NCBI GenBank assembly: GCA_016935885.1
Contig: JAFGQA010000105.1
Span: 1 to 56,461, forward strand
Reading direction: 5' to 3'
DNA: 56,461 bases
From: Phycisphaerae bacterium
GTDB taxonomy: Bacteria > Planctomycetota > Phycisphaerae > UBA1845 > UTPLA1
Shown here: one piece after another, positions 42,338-49,355 of the stretch
Layout of the letters: each line of letters starts with the position of its first letter
How positions within the stretch are numbered: position 1 is the first letter of the stretch
The notes under the pieces: model-generated
The model's database searches: none
Seen by the model: only the letters and a program-made list of their open reading frames with translations
What the model was told of the DNA's origin: nothing
Program-made: the position numbers and the translations under genes

Positions 42338-42455
42338 GGAGCCGCGCAGAAACAACGTAAACGGTTGATCCGCCTGCCGGCGGGCAGGTCCGCCAAACGG
42401 CAAGCCAGCAGGCCAGCCAAGCGGCACAACCGGTCATGTTGTTTTCGCGCGACGC
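42337..42455 (+). repeat. Stop-codon-linked 118-bp repeat, copy C
   Basis: The copy starts at the TGA of the first ATPase gene (TGAGGAGCCGCGCAGAAA) and ends GTTTTCGCGCGACGCC. It is nearly identical to copy B and, after inversion, to copy A. Confidence 0.9.
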
Positions 42456-42535
42456 CTTACCTCCTCTGCGCCTCCGCGTGAGGACCGGTTTTGCGACGAC
42501 GTTGCGTTTGGTGTCAGCGATAAGAGACTACGCTC

Positions 42536-43420
42536 ATGCAAGAACTGGTTGTCATTAGCGGCAAGGGTGGGACGGGCAAGACGTCTATCGTGGCGTCGTT
42601 CGCCGCCTTGGCCGACAAGTGCGTGGTGGCGGACGCCGACGTTGACGCGGCCGACCTGCACCTGATTCTCGATCCGACGATTGTGCACCGAGAGAAGTTC
42701 TCGGGAGGCTCTCGGGCGCGGATCATGTCGGGGCACTGCACCGCGTGTGGCAAGTGCGAGGAGATCTGCCGCTTCGATGCGATCTCTTATGACGGTCCCG
42801 GAAACGGTAGGATCAGCAAGACCTACCGGATCGATCCGATTGCCTGCGAGGGGTGCGGCGTGTGCGCCTACTTCTGTGCGGAGGACGCCATCGAGTTTGA
42901 GCCGGTTGTGAACGGACAGTTGTTTGTCTCCGAGACTCGGTACGGGCCGATGGTTCACGCCAAACTCGGGATCGCCGAGGAGAACTCCGGCAAGTTGGTC
43001 AGTCTGGTCCGCACGCGAGCGAAGGCAATCGCCCAGGAGCGGAAGCTGGACCTGATTCTGATCGATGGTTCGCCGGGCATTGGATGTCCGGTGATTTCCT
43101 CGATCACCGGCGCGGATTGCGCACTCGTCGTGACCGAGCCGACGTTGAGCGGCTTGCATGATCTACAACGAGTTGCCGACCTGACGCGGCACTTCGGCAT
43201 CGAGACGCAAGTCTGTATCAACAAGTGGGATCTAAACGGGGATCTTGCTTCGGAAATCGAAGCCCAGGCTCGCCATCGCGGCGTGCGAGTTGCTGGGAGG
43301 GTCCGGTACGACAAGGTCGTCACCAAGGCCCAGGTCCATGCACGGGCGATCGTTGAATATGAGTGCGAGGTTGCTGATGACGTTCGCGACCTTTGGAGGA
43401 ATCTGAGAGACTCAAACTGA
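42536..43420 (+). CDS. MinD/ParA-type ATPase with inserted ferredoxin domain, 2
   Basis: A 294-residue paralogue of the preceding ATPase. It has the Walker A ISGKGGTGKTSIVASFA, the insert motifs CTACGKCEEICRFDAI and CEGCGVCAYFCAEDAI, and the Walker B LILIDGSPGIGCPVIS. The two ATPases are probably a heteromeric pair, as the corresponding pair is in Desulfovibrio orp loci. ATG 42536 is preceded by a weak AAGAGA. The gap to the first ATPase is filled by a dispersed repeat, so co-transcription is likely but not certain. Confidence 0.9.
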   Translation: MQELVVISGKGGTGKTSIVASFAALADKCVVADADVDAADLHLILDPTIVHREKFSGGSRARIMSGHCTACGKCEEICRFDAISYDGPGNGRISKTYRIDPIACEGCGVCAYFCAEDAIEFEPVVNGQLFVSETRYGPMVHAKLGIAEENSGKLVSLVRTRAKAIAQERKLDLILIDGSPGIGCPVISSITGADCALVVTEPTLSGLHDLQRVADLTRHFGIETQVCINKWDLNGDLASEIEAQARHRGVRVAGRVRYDKVVTKAQVHARAIVEYECEVADDVRDLWRNLRDSN

Positions 43421-43702
43421 CCGGTTGCTCTCGATATCCGCGATGATTCCGAGGAGCCACGGGCCTTGGCCCGTGCGACGCTTCGCGGAGAGCAGGGTCT
43501 CACTTGCGTCGAGAAACCGCACAGACTAGAACATTTCACGTTTGAATGTGGCGTCGCCCCTTGTGGGCGGAGCAGTGAAATGCTCTCGAAGCAAGTGCCG
43601 GGGACAAGCGCCGACGTTAGATTCAATCGTCAACTGCTCTGAAGCGCGTGGTTCGTCCTCGCGAGAATCGGTCGCCTTGAGTAAGAGACATCGGAGACAA
43701 AC
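43421..43702. other. Intergenic region carrying a MITE-like element
   Basis: The gap before the fusion gene contains a GCCACGGGCC/GGCCCGTGCG hairpin near 43,455 and a MITE-like element at 43,542-43,626. A GGAG box precedes the ATG at 43,703. No promoter could be chosen with confidence, so the fusion gene may or may not have its own. Confidence 0.6.
43542..43626. repeat. MITE-like element, copy 1
   Basis: An ~85-bp unit with imperfect terminal inverted repeats of TTGAATGTGGCGTCG type at one end and CGACGTTAGATTCAA at the other. An inverted second copy lies at 56,307-56,390, sharing the internal CCCCTTGTGGGCGG and CAGTGAAATGCT blocks. Confidence 0.8.
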
Positions 43703-45364
43703 ATGGCACCCGACTTTGAATACTCCACTGTTGCCATCGACCACGCCCAGAACCCCCGCAACGTCGGGGCGCTGGCTTCCTACGATGGCCACGCCCGCGT
43801 CACCGGCCCCTGTGGCGACACGATGGAGTTCTGGCTTCAGGTTCACGCGGGGCGGATTCGTCGAGCGAGCTTCACGACGGACGGATGTGGTTCATCGCTT
43901 GCGTGTGGGAGCATGGCGGCGGAACTGGCCATGGGCAAGACGCTCGAACAGGTACTCGGCATCCGGCAGAAGGACGTCCTTGACGCGCTCGGCGGCCTGC
44001 CCGAAGAGGTACAACACTGCGCTCTGCTGGCCACGAATACCTTACATGCTGCTTGCGAGGAGTTCATTAGCAACGGCCGGCCGGAACAGACGGAGCAATC
44101 GGCACAATCCGGTTCCTGCAAGAGTTGCGATAGCGGTTCCTGCTCTGCCAAGGCCCGTCGTCAGGATGAGTCTGAACAGGAGTTCGCCGAGAGACAAGAG
44201 TTGGAAAGGCGTCTCTGCCGCATACGGCACAAGCTTCTCGTGCTATCGGGCAAGGGCGGAGTCGGCAAAAGCACGGTGGCGGCGAACCTCGCGGTGTCGT
44301 TGGCACAGTCGGGCAACAAGGTCGGCCTGCTCGACATCGACGTGCACGGACCGAGCATCCCTAAACTATTGGGGCTAGATGGCCGGCATGTCGTCGGGTC
44401 CGACGACGGGATGCTCCCGGTCAAGATGAATGACAACCTGGCTGTCATGTCCATAGGCTTCATGGTGGGTGACGAAAGGACGCCGGTCATTTGGCGAGGC
44501 CCGATGAAATACGGTGTTATCCGTCAGTTCCTAAAGGACGTGGCTTGGGGAGAGTTGGACTATCTCGTCGTGGACTCGCCGCCCGGCACCGGCGACGAGC
44601 CGTTGTCGGTGGCGCAGCTCATTGGACCGGGGGCCGGAGCGGTGATCGTCACGACGCCCCAGGAGGTGGCCATCGCAGACGTTCGTCGCTGCGTTTCGTT
44701 CTGCGGCAGCGTGTCCTTGCCGGTCATTGGAATCGTGGAGAACATGAGCGGTTACGTTTGTCCCAAGTGTGGGGAGAGAGTCGATCTGTTCAAGACCGGC
44801 GGCGGCAAGGCTTTGGCCGAAGAGATGAACGTGCCGTTCCTGGGAACGATTCCGATCGATCCGCACATTGTCACCTCCGGGGACGCCGGTCGGCCCTTCG
44901 TCGATGTGCAGGGACAGACGTCAGCCGGCCAGGCTTTTTCCAGTATTGTCCAGTCTATCCTGGCTCAGTGGGGACTAGAGCACGTTACCATCGAGACCAA
45001 GAACAAAGGTAAGGAGAATCATCCCATGAAGATTGCCGTTCCCGTAGCAGACGGACGACTGGCTGCGCATTTCGGCCATTGTGAGGAATTCGCAATCCTC
45101 GAGGCCGATCAACAAGGCAAGGAGATTGTCAGCCAATCCATGCACGCGTCGCCGCCACACGAGCCGGGTCTTCTCCCTCGTTGGCTGCACGAACTGGGCG
45201 CCGATGTGATCATCGCCGGGGGCATGGGGCAACGGGCCCAACAGCTCTTCGCCCAGAACGGCATCACCGTCGTGGTCGGTGCGCCGGCTGAGACTCCGGA
45301 GCAGTTGGCATCTGCCTACCTCAGCGGAACGTTGCAGCCAGGAGAGAACATCTGTGACCATTGA
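43703..45364 (+). CDS. IscU/NifU-Mrp-NifX three-domain fusion protein
   Basis: A 553-residue protein joining three cluster-handling modules. Residues 1-125 form an IscU/NifU-like scaffold with all three ligand Cys (GPCGDTMEF, TDGCGSSLACGS, VQHCALLA) and the Asp next to the first. A Cys-rich linker (SCKSCDSGSCSAK) leads to an Mrp/NBP35 ATPase at about 170-430 with LSGKGGVGKSTVAANLA, VDSPPGTGDEPLS and the cluster-bridging CPKC motif. Residues 442-553 are a NifX/ORP domain (MKIAVPVADGRLAAHFGHC). Mrp-ORP fusions are known in Desulfovibrio; the added scaffold domain is unusual. A TAAGGAG lies before the Met442 codon, so a separate NifX domain may also be made. Confidence 0.9.
   Translation: MAPDFEYSTVAIDHAQNPRNVGALASYDGHARVTGPCGDTMEFWLQVHAGRIRRASFTTDGCGSSLACGSMAAELAMGKTLEQVLGIRQKDVLDALGGLPEEVQHCALLATNTLHAACEEFISNGRPEQTEQSAQSGSCKSCDSGSCSAKARRQDESEQEFAERQELERRLCRIRHKLLVLSGKGGVGKSTVAANLAVSLAQSGNKVGLLDIDVHGPSIPKLLGLDGRHVVGSDDGMLPVKMNDNLAVMSIGFMVGDERTPVIWRGPMKYGVIRQFLKDVAWGELDYLVVDSPPGTGDEPLSVAQLIGPGAGAVIVTTPQEVAIADVRRCVSFCGSVSLPVIGIVENMSGYVCPKCGERVDLFKTGGGKALAEEMNVPFLGTIPIDPHIVTSGDAGRPFVDVQGQTSAGQAFSSIVQSILAQWGLEHVTIETKNKGKENHPMKIAVPVADGRLAAHFGHCEEFAILEADQQGKEIVSQSMHASPPHEPGLLPRWLHELGADVIIAGGMGQRAQQLFAQNGITVVVGAPAETPEQLASAYLSGTLQPGENICDH
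45026..45364 (+). other. Possible internal translation start giving a free NifX domain
   Basis: TAAGGAG stands about ten bases before the in-frame ATG at 45026, which is exactly the natural first residue of a NifX domain. The sequence could be a leftover of a former separate gene, or a working second start that makes a 112-residue NifX protein. Confidence 0.4.
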
Positions 45365-45803
45365 GTCCGCCAGCACGAAGACGGCGGCTGATCTTGCGGG
45401 GCGTTGTCATCCCTCATGCATCGTCTGTGGCGCGCGGAATGGCGATAGCCTGGGCTTGCGATTCGTGCAGGAGGCGGACGGGACGGTGATCGGTTCCTTT
45501 GCCTGTGATGACAAGTATCAGGGTTACCCGGATCGGCTCCACGGAGGCGTCATTGCCATGCTGGCTGATGCGGCGATGACCCACTGGCTGTTTCTGCACC
45601 GAATCAGCGCGGTAACAGCCAAGCTGAAACTCCGGTTTCCGCGTCCGGTTGAAGTCGGCGTTCCCGCCACCGTGCGCGCCGCCATCGTGAGGAACTCGCC
45701 TCCCATGTTTGTGCTTAAAGCACAGATATCGCAAGCAGGAACGGTCCGGGCAACGGCGGAAGGCCTGTTCATAGAGCAGCAACTTGACGCGGAAGATACA
45801 TAG
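45354..45803 (+). CDS. PaaI-type hotdog-fold thioesterase
   Basis: A 149-residue protein of the hotdog fold. It shows HPSCIVCGARNGDSLGLRF, the active-site loop YQGYPDRLHGGVIAMLADAAMT (with the HGG motif), and the strand pair KLRFPRPVEVG and VRATAEGLFI. It should split a thioester of CoA or an acyl carrier, substrate unknown. The GTG start at 45354 lies within the last codons of the fusion gene, with AGGAGA upstream, so the genes overlap by 11 bp and are coupled. It is the last gene of the cluster in this direction. A CxxC pair near the N-terminus is a common feature of this subtype. Confidence 0.8.
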   Translation: MTIESASTKTAADLAGRCHPSCIVCGARNGDSLGLRFVQEADGTVIGSFACDDKYQGYPDRLHGGVIAMLADAAMTHWLFLHRISAVTAKLKLRFPRPVEVGVPATVRAAIVRNSPPMFVLKAQISQAGTVRATAEGLFIEQQLDAEDT

Positions 45804-45900
45804 ACGTGATGATTCCATGCTCAGGCCCAAGGGAAGCGGATATCTCCAAAGTGATCACAGGCACGTACCATGACATACTGCTGAGCAGAACTGTCCACAA

Positions 45901-46010
45901 CTAAGAAGCTGTCTCAGAACTGTGGAGACAAACGAGAGAGTGCCCGGTGAATCATCCAATCCACCGGTTTTGGCGCCGGTGCCACATAGGGCTCTGAAAC
46001 AGCTTCCAAG
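45901..46010. repeat. Island-flanking MITE-like repeat, left copy
   Basis: An ~110-bp unit with terminal inverted repeats (CTAAGAAGCTGTCTCAGAA and CTCTGAAACAGCTTCCAAG). It encloses a GAGACAAACGAGAGAGTGCC block and a CACCGG...CCGGTG hairpin. A direct copy lies at 49,093-49,221. Confidence 0.85.
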
Positions 46011-46030
46011 GCGACAACGGAGTACAAACC

Positions 46031-47383
46031 GTGAAGAAAGTCGATGTATTGATAATCGGAGGCAGCGCTTCAGGCATTGTTGCCGCCGTAACAGGCAAGG
46101 GAAGCTATCCGGAGAAGGTTTTCCTTGTTATTCGCAAAGAGGACAAGGTCCTTGTGCCGTGCGGCATCCCATACGTGTTCGGCTCCCTTGGGAGCACTGA
46201 TCGGAATATTGTCCCCGATGCGGTACTCGAAAGGGAGGGAGTAGATCTCAAGATTGGAGAGGTTGCGTCGCTGGATCCGAAGAACAAGACCTGCACAACC
46301 GCTGATGGAGAGTCCATCAGCTTTGACAAGGTTGTCTTTGCCACGGGCTCCGTACCGGCCGTTCCTGGATGGCTCAGAGGGGCAGACTTGGACAACGTGT
46401 TTACTATACCGAAGAACAAGGAATACCTGGATCGGGTTCAGGCAAGGATACGAGGTGCAAACAGGATAGTCGTTGTTGGTGGTGGCTTCATCGGTGTGGA
46501 GATTGCAGACGAACTCAACAGTGTTGGCAAGGACGTTACCATTGTAGAATTGTTGCCTCGTGTTCTGTCGCTCGTGTTCGACCACGAGATTTCCGAAAGA
46601 GCCGAGGACAGCCTTCGGTCCAGAGGCGTGAAGATAGCGGTTGGATCCGGTGTCAAGGAACTTTCCGGGGAGGGCAAGGTCAGCGGCGTTGTCCTGCAAA
46701 ACGATGCCACCATTCCTGCGGACATTGTCATTCTCGCAATGGGATACCAGCCCAACACAGAGCTGGCGCGGGCGTCAGGAATTGTGGCAGACGCGAAGAC
46801 GGGCATCAAAGTAGATGAGTACATGAGAACTAGCCATGCCGACGTTTTCGCTGTGGGAGATTGCGCAGAGAAGGTGGATTTCATTACGAGGCGGCCAAGT
46901 TTGGTGATGTTGGCCTCTACAGCGTGCGCGGAGGCGCGACTGGCGGGGATGAATCTCTATGGACTGCATACGGTGAAGACGTTCAAGGGTACCGTTCCGA
47001 TATTCTCGACGGCCATTGGCAAGATTGGCTACGGTGCGGCGGGGCTAACGGAGGACCGGGCAAAGATCGAGGGGATCCAGGTGATTACGGCTACATTCGA
47101 ACAGCCTTACAAGCATCCAGCGTCGTTGCCCAATACAGACGCTCAGATGGTGAAACTCATCGCAGCACGGGATACGGGGGTTGTGTTGGGAGGGGAAGTT
47201 GTAGGAGGAGTGAGCACAGGCGAGCTCACGAACCTCGTCGGCTTTATCGTTCAGAATAGGATGAGTGTAAGCGAAGTGTTGACCGCTCAGATTGGCACGC
47301 ATCCACTCCTCACGGCGGCGCCAACTGCGTATCCGCTCATCAAGGCTGCTGAAGCGTTGGTCAGAAGGGGGAGGAGAGAATAG
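46031..47383 (+). CDS. CoA-disulfide reductase / NADH oxidase-like flavoprotein
   Basis: A 450-residue class of FAD-dependent pyridine nucleotide-disulfide oxidoreductase using one active Cys. The FAD motif is LIIGGSASGIVAAVT, the redox Cys is in VPCGIPYVFGS, the NAD motif is IVVVGGGFIGVEIADELN, and the C-terminal FAD motif is TSHADVFAVGDCAE. The family includes CoA-disulfide reductases, NADH oxidases and persulfide (NADH-dependent polysulfide) reductases; the rhodanese and sulfur permease downstream favour a sulfur role. Codon use is visibly less G+C-rich than in the neighbours. The start is GTG 46031 with GGAG upstream. It begins 20 bp inside a pair of flanking repeats. Confidence 0.85.
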   Translation: MKKVDVLIIGGSASGIVAAVTGKGSYPEKVFLVIRKEDKVLVPCGIPYVFGSLGSTDRNIVPDAVLEREGVDLKIGEVASLDPKNKTCTTADGESISFDKVVFATGSVPAVPGWLRGADLDNVFTIPKNKEYLDRVQARIRGANRIVVVGGGFIGVEIADELNSVGKDVTIVELLPRVLSLVFDHEISERAEDSLRSRGVKIAVGSGVKELSGEGKVSGVVLQNDATIPADIVILAMGYQPNTELARASGIVADAKTGIKVDEYMRTSHADVFAVGDCAEKVDFITRRPSLVMLASTACAEARLAGMNLYGLHTVKTFKGTVPIFSTAIGKIGYGAAGLTEDRAKIEGIQVITATFEQPYKHPASLPNTDAQMVKLIAARDTGVVLGGEVVGGVSTGELTNLVGFIVQNRMSVSEVLTAQIGTHPLLTAAPTAYPLIKAAEALVRRGRRE

Positions 47384-47470
47384 GGCGCAACCGGCGCATC
47401 GCCACATTGCGAGCGGCCATTCAACGTATTCAAAACCGATCGAGTCTTTTCGGCCTAGAGGACAACTGCA

Positions 47471-47520
47471 ATGCCCACGTATGAATACAAATGCGAAGCC
47501 TGTTGACACCGCTTGCTGAA
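47471..47520 (+). pseudogene. fmdB-like remnant with in-frame TGA
   Basis: The sequence reads MPTYEYKCEAC, then TGA, then HRLL, matching the start MPTYEYECEDCGHRF of the intact gene at 48,829. The Gly codon GGA has become TGA, and similarity vanishes soon after. The upstream bases (aactgcaatgcc / aactgtaatgcc) also match. It is a dead partial copy. Confidence 0.7.
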
Positions 47521-47606
47521 AGGGGGAGCAGCGATGAACTCCAGAAAGGTCCTACGCTGCAAAGTGCCGATATGCCTGTGTGAAAACGCGATGAGGGAGA
47601 TGTGGC

Positions 47607-48008
47607 ATGTGTGAATTGGAGTCGATTCTCAGGACCATGACATTGGAGTTCTTTGGAGGTGGGAAGCACAAGATATCACCGGAAGCACTGTTCGGAACGA
47701 AGGATGCACTCCTGCTGGACGTGCGATCGATCCCGGAGCAGGAGTCACTCAAGCTGTCACTTGAACATCACGTAACCGTTTTGCGTATTCCAACCGATGA
47801 GATTCCCGACCGCCTTGATGAGATACCCAGTGACAGGCTGGTCGGTGTTTTCTGTTCCACTGGGTTGCGTGCCAGCATGGTGTATGCGTATCTCCGCACT
47901 GAGGGATACCGCGACGTGCGGATTATGCATGGCGGCTATGAGGCGATTGTGCATACGATCAAGCCGGGAGAGCTGTGGCGGCACTTGGAACAAAGGAAGC
48001 GTCCGTGA
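47607..48008 (+). CDS. Rhodanese-domain sulfurtransferase
   Basis: A 133-residue single-domain rhodanese. It has the DVRSIPEQESLKL start of the domain, the active Cys loop FCSTGLRASMVYAYL and the closing GYRDVRIMHGGYEAI. The Cys would carry a persulfide between donors and acceptors. It follows the flavoprotein and precedes the TauE-type permease, a recurring trio for persulfide or sulfite handling. A GAGGGAGATG box precedes ATG 47607. The C-terminal 20 residues are charged and variable. Confidence 0.85.
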   Translation: MCELESILRTMTLEFFGGGKHKISPEALFGTKDALLLDVRSIPEQESLKLSLEHHVTVLRIPTDEIPDRLDEIPSDRLVGVFCSTGLRASMVYAYLRTEGYRDVRIMHGGYEAIVHTIKPGELWRHLEQRKRP

Positions 48009-48021
48009 TGAGAAAGCTACC

Positions 48022-48816
48022 GTGTTGAAGCTGGCAATCGTGGCTCTTGTGGTCTTGGCCCTAGCCGTTGTCATGACCATGACCGGACGCGGCGGAGGCA
48101 ATTTCTACGTCCTGACGTTCGTGCTGGCCGGAGTCCCGATACACGAAGCAGCTACGACCGGTCAATTCGTGCTGTTTACCACGGCCCTGGCGGCTATGTT
48201 CGTCTTTCAAAAGCACAAGACCGTGCTCCTGCCGTTGGCGCTATTTGTGGGAGGACTGACGGCTACTACAGCCTTTGCGGGTGGATACTTTGCGCACTTT
48301 TTTACAGGCGTGACGTTGAAAATAGTGTTCTCCCTGCTGCTCGTATTGGCAGGCACCTTGATGCTGCTGCCCATAAAGGGGCGTACCGGCAGGCCGGATC
48401 GGCGCGGAGGTTATTGGCGTCTAGAGACGACTGACAGCGTATATTACATAAACCTATGGGGTATCGTTCCTGCCGCCCTGGCAACTGGCTTCTGTGCCGG
48501 GATGGTGGGCGTCTCGGGTGGCTCCTTCCTTGTTCCTCTGATGGTGCTCGGATGTGGCGTGCCGATGCGCATGGCTGTAGGAACCGCTTCCATCATGGTT
48601 GCCGCGACGGCGCTCTCAGGATTCCTCGGCCAGGCACTGCATGGAAGCTTCAATCCCGGCTGGGCCTTGCCGATTGCGGGCGTGGCCATCGGCGGCGGTA
48701 CTCTAGGCGGGAAGATTGCTTTGAAGGCAAGGCCGGCGTATCTGAAGACGCTCTTCGCCCTCACAACTCTCGTCGCCGCAATCTTGATGATAGTCAATGC
48801 GTTGGTTTCAAGGTGA
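48022..48816 (+). CDS. TauE/SafE (TSUP) family sulfite or organosulfur permease
   Basis: A 264-residue permease with about seven to eight hydrophobic helices. The paired TSUP repeats are recognisable: GRGGGNFYVLTFVLAGVPIHEAATTGQ in the first half and AGMVGVSGGSFLVPLMVLGCGVPMRMAVGTASIM in the second, here in ordered pieces. The family exports or imports sulfite, sulfonates or related anions. The GTG at 48022, 13 bp after the rhodanese stop, starts the first helix. Position with rhodanese and the persulfide-reductase-like flavoprotein suggests removal or uptake of a sulfur oxyanion. Confidence 0.85.
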   Translation: MLKLAIVALVVLALAVVMTMTGRGGGNFYVLTFVLAGVPIHEAATTGQFVLFTTALAAMFVFQKHKTVLLPLALFVGGLTATTAFAGGYFAHFFTGVTLKIVFSLLLVLAGTLMLLPIKGRTGRPDRRGGYWRLETTDSVYYINLWGIVPAALATGFCAGMVGVSGGSFLVPLMVLGCGVPMRMAVGTASIMVAATALSGFLGQALHGSFNPGWALPIAGVAIGGGTLGGKIALKARPAYLKTLFALTTLVAAILMIVNALVSR

Positions 48817-48828
48817 GGAGTAACTGTA

Positions 48829-49086
48829 ATGCCCACATATGAATACGAGTGTGAAGACTGTGGACACCGATTTGAGCAATTTCAGAACATGAAGGACAAG
48901 CCGCTGAAGACTTGTCCCACGTGCGGAGGGTCGGTGCGTCGACTGCTCGGAGCGGGAGCTGCGGTGATCTTCAAGGGATCCGGCTTTCACAAGACTGATT
49001 ATGAGCGGTCGCGGGCCCGGTGTGGCCAGGACAGGCCGTGTTGCGGGCGAGATACTCCCTGCGACACGCCTCCGTGCGGCGATTAG
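48829..49086 (+). CDS. FmdB-family zinc ribbon protein
   Basis: An 85-residue FmdB/CxxC_CxxC_SSSS-type protein with the zinc ribbon pairs CEDCGHRFE and CPTCGGSVRRLLG, followed by the family end GSGFHKTDYERS and a Cys-rich tail (CGQDRPCCGRDTPC). The family name comes from formamidase operons; it is thought to bind zinc and regulate or support transport. GAGGAG lies before the ATG. It is the last gene of the lower-G+C block, with the right flanking repeat starting seven bases after its stop. Confidence 0.85.
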   Translation: MPTYEYECEDCGHRFEQFQNMKDKPLKTCPTCGGSVRRLLGAGAAVIFKGSGFHKTDYERSRARCGQDRPCCGRDTPCDTPPCGD

Positions 49087-49092
49087 GACAGT

Positions 49093-49221
49093 CTAAGAAG
49101 CTGCTTCAGAACTGTGGCACAGGCCTGTGGCCTGTGGAGACAAGCGAGAGAATGCCCAGTGAGTCATCCAATTCACCGGCGAGACGCCGGTGCCACATAG
49201 GGTGCTGAAACACCTTCTAAG
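49093..49221. repeat. Island-flanking MITE-like repeat, right copy
   Basis: A direct copy of the unit at 45,901-46,010, with ends CTAAGAAGCTGCTTCAGAA and TGCTGAAACACCTTCTAAG. It carries an additional CACAGGCCTGTGGCCTGTGG insert near its left end. Confidence 0.85.
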
Positions 49222-49355
49222 TCATCCTAACCAGACCTCCCGTGGCATCGCCGTTTTGGCGGTCTGGACACGGACAGGATTCCTGTGTCACGGGCTGTGT
49301 TAGGGTGCCTGAGCACGAGTTTCCTCCGGGCGCGCACCTGCCGCGAGGTGTTGGC

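Noticed and set aside
36739..45364. NifX/NifU-type genes as evidence of nitrogen fixation
   Set aside because: No nifH, nifD, nifK, nifB or nifE/N gene is in the window, and the gene set matches ORP-type loci better than nif operons.
47504..47506. In-frame TGA as a selenocysteine codon after MPTYEYKCEAC
   Set aside because: The aligned residue in the intact paralogue is Gly, similarity stops a few codons later, and no SECIS-like hairpin is apparent directly downstream.
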